Assembly (NCBI GenBank): GCA_003864495.1
Contig: ML133365.1
Coordinates: 4,037,856-4,101,855, forward strand
Length of the DNA stretch: 64,000 nt
From: Nemopilema nomurai
Lineage: Eukaryota > Cnidaria > Scyphozoa > Rhizostomeae > Rhizostomatidae
Direction: 5' to 3'
The notes under the pieces were generated by a model. The model saw nothing but the letters and a program-made list of their open reading frames with translations, did no database searches and was not told the origin of the DNA. Of the stretch, positions 51,126 through 62,400 are shown piece by piece (positions within the stretch are counted from its first letter, which is position 1; each line of letters starts with the position of its first letter). The translations under genes and the position numbers were made by a program.

Positions 51126-54100
51126 AAAATATTTTCTTTCTAGAAAGATTCTGTGTACTTGTAAATATCATTTTAAGTAGAGCAACATGTTCATATGTAA
51201 ATTGACAGTTTTTCTAAGGACTCCAGGCTCGTCGACAAGCCTTTCTGACTTTCCACCTTCCTGTGAACCACCAGACTGGAACAGAATGTAGTTAAAAAAA
51301 TTTGGATGAAGTTCAGTTCTGTCGACTCACATCTAGATCTTCGTATATTAACATCCCGGTTCATAATATTTTAGTTTTGTCAAGTTGTATTAAAGAAGCT
51401 TTAATTCTTTAGAATGACACTGGAATTTGAGTTCATCTTACAACTGAATGCACATCTGGTATTTTTGTTCATCCTTGTCTCCACGATTTGACAAATATGT
51501 TTTAGATATATTTCTGCTTGCAGCAATGGTATTTTCTATTCATAATTGCCAATATTTAATCTTGTTTTGTGAACAAATAACGCAACACGAAAAGTCCCTA
51601 TTGGCTGGGGCCTTGACGGATTTTCCTATGTTTGTCATCTGGTATTCAAATCCAACTACCCGAATGCTTCTAAAGTGAAAATATTAAATTCTGAGTTACA
51701 GGGTTCTCTGGTATTGTCAGGACACACAGGCTTGGACTGTCCTTTGCAGGGGCCGTGCATCGGTTTAAGAGTTTGGGGTTCAGGGCTAGCTCCCGAAAAT
51801 TTCTTGAGAAGACGCATCTTAGAAGGTCGGAAAACGCCCCTTTAAAGAATTACTAACTTCTTTGCGTCCATGTTTAAATGCAGTTCGGTTCAGAACAGAT
51901 TTTGTTTAGCTACTATGAAAAGTTGCAGATTAACAAGTAAACAACAACAAATCTAATTAGCTATCAAAATAAGTACACCGATTTTTTGACCAATTATAGG
52001 TATCAGCAGTCTTATGACATTTTGAAGGTACATGTTGAAAGGCAATGGTAATAGAGTTCTTAAGTTTCACCAAAACTATATTTTGAGATTTTTGTAACTT
52101 TAACTACAAGCATAAAATATCACCATGAAATAAATCCGAAAATGTGAAATTGGCCAAATATTTCTAAAATATGCTGAGAAATAGCCAACGAAAGACCTGA
52201 AGTTTGCTAACGAAACACTTGGCTCGGTTCGTAAAATTATGAACAGAGAGAGGTTTGATGTGGAAAGAGCCAATACACACGTGGCCATATATCTGCCAAT
52301 TTGTAACACAGTTAACTTATTTTGCCTATTTAGAGGTATTTCATGATGCTCCTTCCAGCTATGAGATAATGACTCAGCAATTTTTGCAATTTGGGTACAC
52401 GCTTTCCATTTACCATGACTCAATCTTTGAAATATTCCAGGGTATACAGCCAGTTAGAGAATCTAAACATGGCAAAGAATCTGTCATGCTACGCTCTGCC
52501 TTGAAGGTGTGCACAGTCTCTCCAGAAGCATCATGATGATGCCGTGGAAATTTCCTAGAAGTTTTGTACCACGAAGCGCTTGTTCACAAAGTTTCTAAAC
52601 CTAGACGTCAGCGAAATTGCTTTCCAAACCTAGTTTCGGGAAAGATGGAAAGGTGTCCCAATTGATGTCCTGAGTCATAACTCGTGACATTGTCTTGGAG
52701 AGTAGCTGACGCAGAAAGAGAATGCTTAAATGGGAATTAATATCTTTAATTCGAGTTAATACCCGCGGGGAAGGCGCTCACAGCTATTTGGAGGTTCGTG
52801 TCGTGCTGCACGTCCATCTCCACAAGACTGTCAATCATAATTTCCTGACTATTGTTGTACTAATTACCTCGTGGTATCGTACAAGGCAGTGCCTTAGCAT
52901 ATCTGGTTAGTGACCGCTACACAGCACGTGGATCACACCACGTATATGCGTTCTTCCCCACCCAGTCCCACCCCTCTGTTACTTTGTTTTTCCCTACCTG
53001 CCCCTACTACACCTCCTTCTCCCTCTCTTCCAGCTAAGTTTCACACAGTATTCACTGCGTGACAGGTGTATCAGCATGATTGGCGGGTTAAAAAACTGAG
53101 ATAGTTTTTTCCCTCGAATCAAACACCGACCATAAAGTATGTCATTGCTCAGGCAATTCAAGGGCTGATGCACCGAAAGCCCAAAATGTTTTTCCTGAGA
53201 TAGGGACTTAATTTTTAGGGGCCCCGCGTAGGAATTAATAGGCGTAAAGGCTGCGCTTTAGAATGTTAGGGTGTACAGTAGATAAATCCATCCACTGGTC
53301 TAGACGAGTTGGCAGACATTATACCAGGGGCGGATCCAAAGAAAGCTTGAACAAAATTCATAGAAAGCAGAGCATGCATTAAAATGGAAAGCTAAATTAA
53401 TATAATTGAAGATTTCCTGGTCAGAGGCATACCATCACGATTTGAAGTAGGGGGTGTACATGGATTAATTTACCGACCAAAATTAAACTCTTTCGAGTTA
53501 ATTTATGTTACAGTTATGTCTTGAATTTTAACTGTTTTGTCTATATGATCTTGACAATTACGAGAAAATTATATCCTTGCACGTGCTATCCCTAATGTTT
53601 CCTTCCAAAAATTGTCCTTGGAATATATAACATTATATCTATAATATATTAAGTTCATCCATAACATTAATCGTCATGAGTATGCTACACGCAATGCTGA
53701 AATAATCACAGCTGACCCAGATTCCGTGTACAAGTTGTTTTCTTTGTTGCCACCCATTAATTTTGATGAAAAAATAAAAATTTTAATATTTTTGAAATTT
53801 TTAGCTTTTAGATCTGTCTTTGAAAAAAGTGGGGGCTTGGGGCCATACTATGCAGCATTTGCCGATCGAGCCCTTCACCACGATTTCATTGAAAGAATTT
53901 CAATTATGAAAGTGCTTCTTGTCGTTAACTTTCCTTTGTGAAATCCTTGCTTAGGCCCTACAACTTAATCTCAGAGACAAGGATTACCTGATATAACATA
54001 GAATGTAATGATGGCTCTTCATTTGAGCATCAAGTCTCCTGAAGAAAATCATACCCTATCAAACTTTAAAGTACCTTCCAAGGCAAAAAAATTTATATGA

Positions 54101-55027
54101 TCGACCCAATCGTTTCTACAGTGCACCCTCCATCAAAAAAACTTGGTCTCTAAATATTGCACAAATTCATAAGCTGTCAAGTTAAAACATGCAAACACAC
54201 CTTACTTAAATTCATAACCAATTCATCGTTCGTTTTGATTGGAGCTGTGCAGACTAAGGTTACCTTGGAAAACAGGAAACTGCGGAATACGATATGACGT
54301 CATTATTACGTGGCAGTGAAAAGTAAATATCGCTCCCTGTGACGGAAAATGCTTTTGCGTTGACAAAAGGAATTTTACAAAAACAAATACTGGATTTATC
54401 AGCAACAGACTTGAGCAAAAAGCCATTGAAGGAGTTTTGAAGCCATTTTCCATGACCAGTCAATTCGAGATCAGCACACGCGACCAAAGTTGGCTTTAGA
54501 GAGAAAGCCCCATTGTATGGCTTCTGTTGCTCAAGTCACCGCACAAATTCTGTAATTGTCGAAATAACATGCAGAAATGTGTCACGGTTCACAATTCTTC
54601 AATGTATGTCAAGACACAAGCGAGACGTTAAAAATGAAAGATACCGAAAGGCAAGCCCAAAGGATTTTGGCTAGGGTCGTTGAAAGCCAGTGAGGACCCA
54701 ACGTTAGGAAAGGTTCAAAATTGGACACGTCTCAAATCAAATCATGTCTTTGCTAGCAAGCTTAATAAAAAAGTTTACAGAAACGTTTCCTAGCCTCGTA
54801 TGAGTGAAAGCAAGTTAATCTGTGCCGAAAGCGCGCATTCGTTGTCCTCTATGCGCTGTGGATCCACTGTCCATCTACTTGTTTGACTAAGATTGTCTTT
54901 AGTTTAAAAAAACCAAATACAGATCGTTTTTCATTAAATTACAACAATAAGAAAATTATTTATTAGTCACATGTATGTATCTTTGGCAATAAGAGTCTTC
55001 TCCTATTTCAGCGAATGTCAGTGTAAA
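51126..55027. other. Gene-free stretch between MORN2 and the receptor gene
   Basis: About 3.9 kb holding the MORN2 3' UTR and the 3' UTR of the receptor gene. Open frames are short and unremarkable. An isolated transposon-end-like CAGGGGCGGATCC occurs at 53327-53339 without an inverted partner that I can find. Confidence 0.5.
54959..54964 (-). terminator. Polyadenylation signal of the Cys-loop receptor gene
   Basis: AATAAA on the minus strand (TTTATT on plus), 64 bp beyond the stop codon at 55028. The close spacing makes this a plausible 3' end for a compact transcript. Confidence 0.5.
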
Positions 55028-56416
55028 TTAGTTCAAGTACGAAAGGGTTGTTATAATAGGCAGCAAAATCAGCAGAGATGCGAATATCCAAAAATTGATT
55101 CTGTCAACGCTATCAGCAATCTCTTTCCATCTGTCTTGGTTCTCCATTTCCTTCTCCTCCTCAGGGGATACGAAGGTGAACTCGCGGGGGAGACCGGAGT
55201 TCGAACGCAAAAAAGTTCTTCTCCTGTGCAGCGTCATCTCGAAACCATCCTCCCCATTCCTCGCCGAGCCATCCTGTTCCACTTCGTTTATGTGTGAGAC
55301 TGTTTGTTTTGATTCTAAGTGCTGCGTATCTACCCCCTTCCTTTTCTTTTTAAGAAACTTACTGCAAAAGTAATGGCGGAGTGTGCTGGGGGGCTTTGTT
55401 CTTTTGAAGGCCAGGTGTGTCGTAAAAACGACTGACACCAAAGTACCACACATGAGAAAAAACATTATGATGTAGAGGACACCAAGCAATGGCCGTTGAT
55501 TTGACTTTTCCGGCAATTTATCAGAGATCACAAGTAGGTAAACACTCATTGCCAAGACCAACGTTATCCCGTATCCTATCCTTTCGCCGGTATCCGGGGG
55601 AATGAAAAAGATGCAAAGAGACATGAAAGACAGGCAAATGCAGGGTAGCACCAGGTATAAGATATAGTACGCTGGTAGCCGTGTCATTTTGAGTTTAAAA
55701 CGCATCAACGAAAAGTCTTTGGGGCAACAGTCGTATGTCTGCAAATCCAGATTAGAGCTTAGTTCACCCACTGACCAAATACCACTGGAATAATGAAACT
55801 TGTCTTTAAATGAATCCAAGCTTTCGGGCTGCTTGTAGAATTTCAGGTCAAGCATATCTTCGGTCATAGCCGTGGAGCCGAAAACGAGTTCGCAGGTTTG
55901 TGTGTCGAAAGGGAACCACTTGACATTGATGTCACAGGAGGAGTGCAGAGTGACAGGGGACATCCACAGAACCGTGCCGTTGTTGTTGACGCGAAGATGG
56001 GCCTTGTAGACGTCTGTATTCGACACACTCGTGTCCGAGGCCGTGTTGTAAAGAAGTATATCTGGAGTCCAAAACAGGGTATTGGGGACTATGATACGCT
56101 CAACCCCCGCGTAGTCCGTCGCGTTCCACGTCAATCTGTTATCGGTCCACTTCATCAGAATCCTCGCGTTGATGACCATCTGCTGCTCTTTGATATCCAA
56201 CTTGACGAGTTTGTTCAATCGAAGGTCAAAGCTTACCTTGACAGAATTTCCTACTGGTGGCTTCGGCCTAACGTTGACATTATAGTTCTGCAGTAGGGTG
56301 GTCACTAGTACACTTTCGTTCCACGCAAAAACAGCCATAAAACTGCTGTTTAAAAGCCAATAAACCAGATAGGCAGCAAAGCTGTTTCGCAACAAAACAG
56401 AGTCCATATTTAGCAT
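55028..56416 (-). CDS. Nicotinic acetylcholine receptor-like Cys-loop channel subunit (intronless)
   Basis: Pentameric ligand-gated channel subunit, 462 residues in one exon. A hydrophobic leader (about 8-31) is followed by the ligand-binding domain: FWTPDILLYN (115-124), the Cys loop C161-C175 with 13 residues between, and vicinal cysteines C230-C231 in YDCCP, the hallmark of alpha-type nicotinic subunits. Membrane segments: M1 about 248-272, M2 about 278-299 (GERIGYGITLVLAMSVYLLV with Glu at -1' and Leu at 9', suggesting cation selectivity), M3 about 309-333, a basic M3-M4 loop and M4 about 442-460. Against classical alpha subunits, loop D Trp is Arg85 and loop B Trp is Thr182, so acetylcholine binding is doubtful. 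Met1 or Met4 could start translation. The lack of introns, unlike its neighbours here, suggests retroposition in the family's past or simple intron loss. Confidence 0.93.
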   Translation of the reverse strand: MLNMDSVLLRNSFAAYLVYWLLNSSFMAVFAWNESVLVTTLLQNYNVNVRPKPPVGNSVKVSFDLRLNKLVKLDIKEQQMVINARILMKWTDNRLTWNATDYAGVERIIVPNTLFWTPDILLYNTASDTSVSNTDVYKAHLRVNNNGTVLWMSPVTLHSSCDINVKWFPFDTQTCELVFGSTAMTEDMLDLKFYKQPESLDSFKDKFHYSSGIWSVGELSSNLDLQTYDCCPKDFSLMRFKLKMTRLPAYYILYLVLPCICLSFMSLCIFFIPPDTGERIGYGITLVLAMSVYLLVISDKLPEKSNQRPLLGVLYIIMFFLMCGTLVSVVFTTHLAFKRTKPPSTLRHYFCSKFLKKKRKGVDTQHLESKQTVSHINEVEQDGSARNGEDGFEMTLHRRRTFLRSNSGLPREFTFVSPEEEKEMENQDRWKEIADSVDRINFWIFASLLILLPIITTLSYLN

Positions 56417-57457
56417 CCGTCTGTCTTCCCGGCAGCGGATTATTTGTTCTTCCTCTTCTGTTCAACACAGGGGTATGACGACAACAAAACGACTTTTGTA
56501 AATAGCGCCACCCAACCGTGTCAAATCAACACTTTCAATGCATGTATAACGTGTTTCCTGGCAACTGGATGGCGAGGTTTGCAGTGTTGTTGTAGGCCCT
56601 GCGGAAGTCTTTAAAATTATTTTGGATTTTCTAGCAGAAATGCAAAGCAGGACACAACTTGAGCAAAATACTTTTTCCCCTTCGCAACGAACTTGTTGAT
56701 CTCCACCAAAACAAACTCTTTTGATAACAACCTGTTTGCGGATTGAATCAGATTTCTCAAGCTGAGTCTTCATTCTGTCTCATTCATTATTAATATGCAA
56801 ATAATGTAAATTAAGTTCGTATTTCATGAAAATGCACCCTAGGACCCAATGACGGTTCAGTGATTTACGACTAGGAATAATGCTTCTTTCAGGACCTTTG
56901 AATTTTTCTGATCTTGGATGTGGGCTGGTTGCCAAGAGTATCTGTCCATAAATAAATAGTGTTGGTGGGCAGTCTTTCTTCAAAATTTAACATCTTTGTT
57001 CGTAACTCGCTCTTTTAAAAAAATCTGCAGAAATTCGTAAATGGAAATTCCCACTTGCTATTGTCCTTAATATACATGTAAAGAATAATATAGGTGACCC
57101 TATATTGTTGATGTGAAGAACTGCATCAACGCAGCATGACGCAGGATCGGCGATTTGTACTTAAAAATAAAGGGGGGGACAAAATATGAAGACTAACAAA
57201 GGATTGAGCGACAGCAGGCATCCTCTATACATTTCAATGATAAAATCATAGTCAGGGCCTTATTTAGCAAAATAGATAACAAAATATTTGACTTCCTTTC
57301 TTTCTTTTTATTAACTTCTTGTTATTTCTTCTTACGTGACCTTAAGAAACCTTTTGCTATATTTTATGAAACTGAAAATACACTGTAGACAATCGATAAT
57401 AGCTCCACAATAAAATTGAAAATAAGCTTCAAGAAAACGTTTTTGTTCAGATTCACG
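56417..57457. other. Receptor upstream region
   Basis: Promoter and 5' leader of the receptor gene (to the right of 56416) and AT-rich spacer up to the transposon. Open frames on the minus strand (56462-56773, 56780-56983) lack any recognisable motif. No clear core promoter element was identified. Confidence 0.45.
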
Positions 57458-57959
57458 GAGACAAGCAGTGGCGGCCTGGCATTTTTCGTCTGGGGAGGCC
57501 AGCAGCAAAATGGCGCCCCCTTATAACAAACAAAGTTGTCCCATTTTTGACGAGATTGGCAGCTTGGCAATTTTCTTACAACTTTAAAATTCAACAGTAT
57601 TGAGGAAAGACAAACTGAAGCCTAAGTGAGCGCATTTGCAATATTTTTAACAAGAAAGAAAAAAAGGAAGACAGAAAAAAATTGACCGATAATTTCTGGC
57701 TATGTACGTTCATGGTAAGAGAGTGGAATTTTATATAAACCTGAAGGCCGAACCTGTGTAACAAGCCATTGAAAACATCACTGTACAGTTGCATTTTTCT
57801 TCAAAACAGAACTAAATTATATATACAGGAAAAAGTAAAATTGAAAAGATTGGGCCTTTGGTATATCCATGTATTATCCAGATTGTCCTTTAAACTGTGT
57901 ACAGATACGAAATCTATGGAAAGTGGCAGATTTTAGCAAAAATGTTATAAAAGAGCCTT

Positions 57960-58165
57960 TGAAAGCTCATTGGAAGTTTTAGAGAACAAGTCAATAATAT
58001 GTTCCACATCAAGGGAAAGCAAAATTTCCTTTTCGATGGTCATTGCAACCAGAGATTCTAATCCTTCTTGGATCATGCTTGATCGTATCCGTGTTTTGAT
58101 CCCCTTTAATGCTTAAAATGACCTCTGCGGTAGCGGAGCTAACAGGGACGAAGAGGCTTTTCTAT
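57960..58165 (-). pseudogene. hAT transposase C-terminal (dimerisation) fragment, broken
   Basis: In one minus-strand frame a stretch including GIKTRIRSSMIQEGLESLVA, then ending HIIDLFSK, resembles the C-terminal dimerisation region of hAT transposases of the ZMYM1/DUF4371 kind, where an RSF-x-AL-xx-IKT motif is usual. Here RSF is followed by a stop codon (TAA at 58113-58115), and the preceding VSSATAE piece lies in another frame, implying an indel. It is non-functional. Confidence 0.7.
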
Positions 58166-58746
58166 TGGCATCATCATCATCATCACTGCTGACACGCATC
58201 ACATGCATTATGCGGTCATAACGCTGGAGAAATGCCTTCAAATTGAACTCCCGGGAACTTCATCTCGCAGTTTGACACCAGGGACGCCTGCTGGAGATAA
58301 GGGCAGGAGGGGCAGTGCTGGTGCTGAGGGCAAATCGTAGAATTTTTCCATTAAAATAATCGAAAATTCGTTGGGTTGAAGTGGGTGTTGGTACGTTATA
58401 AAATATTGGTATGTTCCACCCATACAATTTTGACACTATTCTCGATACAAGTGGGTACAAAATGGCTTTATTCGCAACGTTTGGTTTATGAAATTTAAAT
58501 GATCATGGTGATTTAAATGGTTGGAAAATTCTGATTTCTAAGTCTAAATAATCTAAACCTAAATTAAGTCGAAATAATCCGGGGTTGCAGGATCATTGAA
58601 AGTGAAGAGGCAAATGATAATCACAATAAGCAAAAGCAGATCAAATAGTTGTTTATTCCAGTGGTTTAAAAAAGTCAGTTTTGTATGAGACGCCATTGGT
58701 TTTTCAAAGTTTGTTATTGTCTTCCGAAAAATAACTGTTATAATTT

Positions 58747-58796
58747 GCCCCGGCATACAGGCTTCATTTTCCCCTGATGAAGCCCTGTGTGCCGGG
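58747..58796. repeat. Stem-loop inside the hAT element
   Basis: GCCCCGGCATACAGGCTTCA and, about 9 nt later, a nearly complementary arm ending GTGTGCCGGGC form an approximately 20-bp hairpin with a few mismatches. It may be a nested palindromic element or a subterminal structure of the transposon. Confidence 0.7.
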
Positions 58797-59089
58797 CTGT
58801 TTGCTTTGTTCCTGACTATTACCTTCATTTTATTACTCATTGAAAGATTCGGAGAATCCGACGCAAAACCCGACGCTGTTTTGAAAAAATTAACAGTTTC
58901 CGGTGTCAAAGATCAACAGTTTCAGAAAGGAGTTGTCATCAACTAGATTTCTATAATATTCTATAATCTTTTCATAGAAGTCGTATATTCAAGGGCACTT
59001 CTTGCCCCCTCTGCCCCTCCTGGAGGAGGGCAGGAGGGGCAGCAGCCCCCCCAGCCCCCCCAGGGTAGGCGCCCCTGTTTGACACTTTT

Positions 59090-59245
59090 GAATGAAATTA
59101 CATTCAACTTCTTCTCTTTTTGAATAGATTCGAAAAGGTCGTGGATCTTCTGTGACTTTTGAAAGAGATTATACCGCCTCTCGAGGTTATCGAACAATTT
59201 GATAACTTGGATAGATGCACCTGCTGAATCTATTATATACAACAT
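59090..59245 (-). pseudogene. hAT transposase internal fragment
   Basis: A minus-strand frame with IKLFDNLERRYNLFQKSQKI and nearby residues resembles the segment of ZMYM1-like hAT transposases that precedes the conserved TRW motif (a short-helix FxxLxxLYxxFSxS pattern). It runs into a GC-rich block (59000-59080) where the coding similarity stops, so sequence has been deleted or replaced there. Confidence 0.55.
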
Positions 59246-59438
59246 ACACCTAAATAGTATACACCCAGTGAATCACACAATGGATGAATAAATGGAAAAG
59301 GAAAACAACAGTGGAATCGTCATAAGGACAAATGTCATAAGGATTTTGGCGCCCCTTCTAAACTTCGGCGCCCCTTCAAAAAATTCCGCTGGGGCCCCCC
59401 TGGCCCCCCCCCCCTGCCAGGCCGCCACTGGAGACAAG

Positions 59439-62400
59439 GAACATTAAAATTATAGTTTTAGCCTGTTTGACAGTGCGGCTTGTTTTGACTTCTCCTTATT
59501 GTGCATTCTACAAAGCAGGCCTATTTGGAAGCTAGCTCTTACAGTCTAGACGTAATTGATTTTCCAGCCGTTTCTATTCAGCGTAAGTATATTCTTTGTC
59601 TCTTCGTCAAATGGAAAGGGTTTGACACGAATAACTGACACGAGTTGCTGTTATCGGCTACCACAGAAATTAGAAATTAACAAAGTTATTTTCTGTGCTG
59701 CGCTAATAGCGAGACCTCAATTCCATGTTCAACACCAATAAGGTGCTCGTTTGGATATCATCGTCTGCATCATTACATCATTCGGATTTCATTTCACTTG
59801 CACAAAGCTATTCCGACTTAGGCCACCCACACATTTAACTTTATTATAATTCTAAGCAAGTAGCCTCTCGCCCATAAAGTAAGATAAACACAACTTGCAT
59901 CTCTTTCCAGTGATTTTTCTAACTAGTTTCTCGCCAAAATAGACATTGAATTTGCTCATCAATAATGTATGATGCCAGGGACGGCACTTGATATATTCAA
60001 CACATCCCACTAGTTTGTTTACATATTCTATAATAGATGCCTCCAATTGAAGTGGCAATGATAAGTTATTTTCCTTTAGAAAGAAAGTGAAGCAAGAGAA
60101 AAGAGAGGTGCTTGTAATACCTGGTTTGAAAAAGCTGTATTTGTGGGAAACAAATCCTGTGTTTTAACCAGCGTATTCTACCGCTTGGAAAACAATTCTG
60201 ATCCAAAAACAAAGCCTCTCACGCTTATTTAAAGTCACCTGGCGTGCGTAAAGTCAGAATGGAAAATTGAAAGAGTTTTTACCAACGAATTTGCTAAATA
60301 TAAAGTCTGACTTTGCGTCACGATGCGTTTACTTTTCTTTCTTCTTCACGTTCCGTTTGCGCCCACGATACCACTGCCTTGTCCCACCTAAACGAGGCTA
60401 TCTCCTCCTCATCATTATCGCGAGCTCCCTTTAGTTATTGCACACTGCAGAAATGATGATAATAATCTCAAATACTTTTCGCATTGCACAATAAAAAATT
60501 CTGACAACACAGTGCTCATGTGCTCAAGATTGCATGGTAAACCCATTCGCCCTCAAAGTCAACGATCCCCACCACATTACAAAGAAGAATTTTCATCTCC
60601 TGTTGCCATGGAATCCTGTTTTGTAAATAAAGGTGCCCGTTTTGTTTTTGAGTCTCGAAGTAAAATAGCCCGGCTGGATTTCAGCTTAATCCAACCTAAC
60701 ACAAAGCAGGATAATGCCAAGTATGCTCGCTCAATGGGCTTTTCATGGACGGTACGGCACAGTAGGTACTATGCTTTCCTCTCTTCGCTATTTCATATAA
60801 TTGGCGATTGCTGTGCTGGAAATCTGTAGAAGCCTCTTGAGAAATCGTATACTTAATACTAGAAGAACGTTATATTGGCACCAAGATTGATTAGCACCAA
60901 CTATCCTAGTCCATAGGTAAGTGATACAAATCGTTTTTAATTCTTTGCTTCAGAGGCATCATTAGCCAGGTGCACGTGAGAATTGATAACGCCGGCCATT
61001 CCTTCGAGGTATCATAAAAATGATTCTAGAGACCATTCTTGGTAGCAGCATACCAACCAGGCTGAACAGTTAACACATGTCTTCAATCAGTTAGCTCGAT
61101 GTACAAGTAGATCAGCGGACCAATGTCTTTTGCATAAAAAACACTCTCCTGTGTTTTGTGACCTATTTCGAACCTGGTTCTAACGGTGAAGCTTAATCCT
61201 TCTCTTTGATCACTATAATGCAGTTAACCCCATTCTCCCTGGACACGCAACGAGCATTGACGAGGCTAAGAATGCTAATTAATTGCGAAAATGTTGCTCC
61301 AATCAAGGAGTGAATGCCAGGTTTTAGCAACTTTACATGACGATGGTTATCGTGAATACTTTGTTCGATTATCAAACTAGAACTTTTAAGTAAGCATCCA
61401 TTCGTCATTATTAGTCTTGTGCGTACCAGAAACCTCTCCTTTTAGCGAAGTTTAAGCTCTTTCAATGGCAATCCTTCTTGTCTAACTTCACTTCCTTAAT
61501 ATGTGAATGGCACGAAACTGTACATGTGATAAAAGACTGTGGTTTTCTAGGCAACATCAAAAGTAGAAAGGCTGTTACAAACATTTAACAAAAGTATTTG
61601 CTTCTAACTGTTTGTTTTCCAAAACAAACAGCGTTAGCAAACAAACTTTTGCTACAGTTTGAACGGAACGTAAAGTTTCAATACTGTGCGTTACCTTGTA
61701 AGCGTGTGTTTTCTTTTTCCTCTGGGCCAACAAGCTCGATTGAATATCATTTTGCCGTGCAGGGAAAACATCTCAAATACTTTAAACGCTACAGCCCCTT
61801 CGTGTTTTTTTAGAGTTATCTTTTGGTCTACTCTTGATAGAAATGTTTTTTCTCTGTGGAAAGCTTCACTACTTTCTGATCACCGATTCATTTCACGTAT
61901 TGCTTGTGACTATCTATAAACGAGACCATTGCCTTGAATTATATCCATCGGCGATTGTCACCATTGAATTATATATACATTCACTTCACGTGACCGTCAG
62001 TGAGAATAATCACCCGACTATAGCTTTAGTACAATAACATGGCATGATGATCATTTTCCTGTTGGAGATTTACAATCACATATTTTCTAATTTCTATATC
62101 TCGAGTTGATTTGAAAATCAACTTGAAATTCCAGGTCTGGAGAACTTGAGGCCAGCAAAAGAATGAGCGTACTTCTTAGGTCAATCAGTAGATTCCAGTC
62201 AAGGAAAGATTCATTATTTATTCACTAATTCCATCAACTGCAGACTTGCATTGATAACACTGAAATCTATGATGACGCTGTAATTACCTTGATTCTAGCT
62301 ACATCCTTTAAACTGCAAATAAATTTCCTAGTCTAGTTTAGGTCTAGGCTTGATGGAGGAATGCGAGTGGTTCAGAATTGACGAGAAATAAGTATGTCAC

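Larger units (their letters stand above)
57466..59430. mobile_element. hAT-superfamily DNA transposon remnant
   Basis: Perfect 16-bp terminal inverted repeats, CAGTGGCGGCCTGGCA at 57466-57481 and its complement at 59415-59430, flanked by an identical 8-bp duplication GAGACAAG (57458-57465 and 59431-59438). An 8-bp duplication with CAGTGG-type ends is characteristic of hAT elements. Inside are disabled transposase pieces on the minus strand, GC-rich blocks (around 58300 and 59000-59080) and a large stem-loop. At 1,965 bp it is shorter than an intact autonomous copy and cannot make a full transposase. The perfect ends suggest a fairly recent insertion, mobilised in trans. Confidence 0.92.

Noticed and set aside
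55898..56296. 132-codon plus-strand frame
   Set aside because: It is antisense to the receptor's ligand-binding domain, with no motif of its own.
60512..60829. 105-codon plus-strand frame
   Set aside because: There is no recognisable domain or splice context; it is compatible with chance in a 4.5-kb gene-free region.
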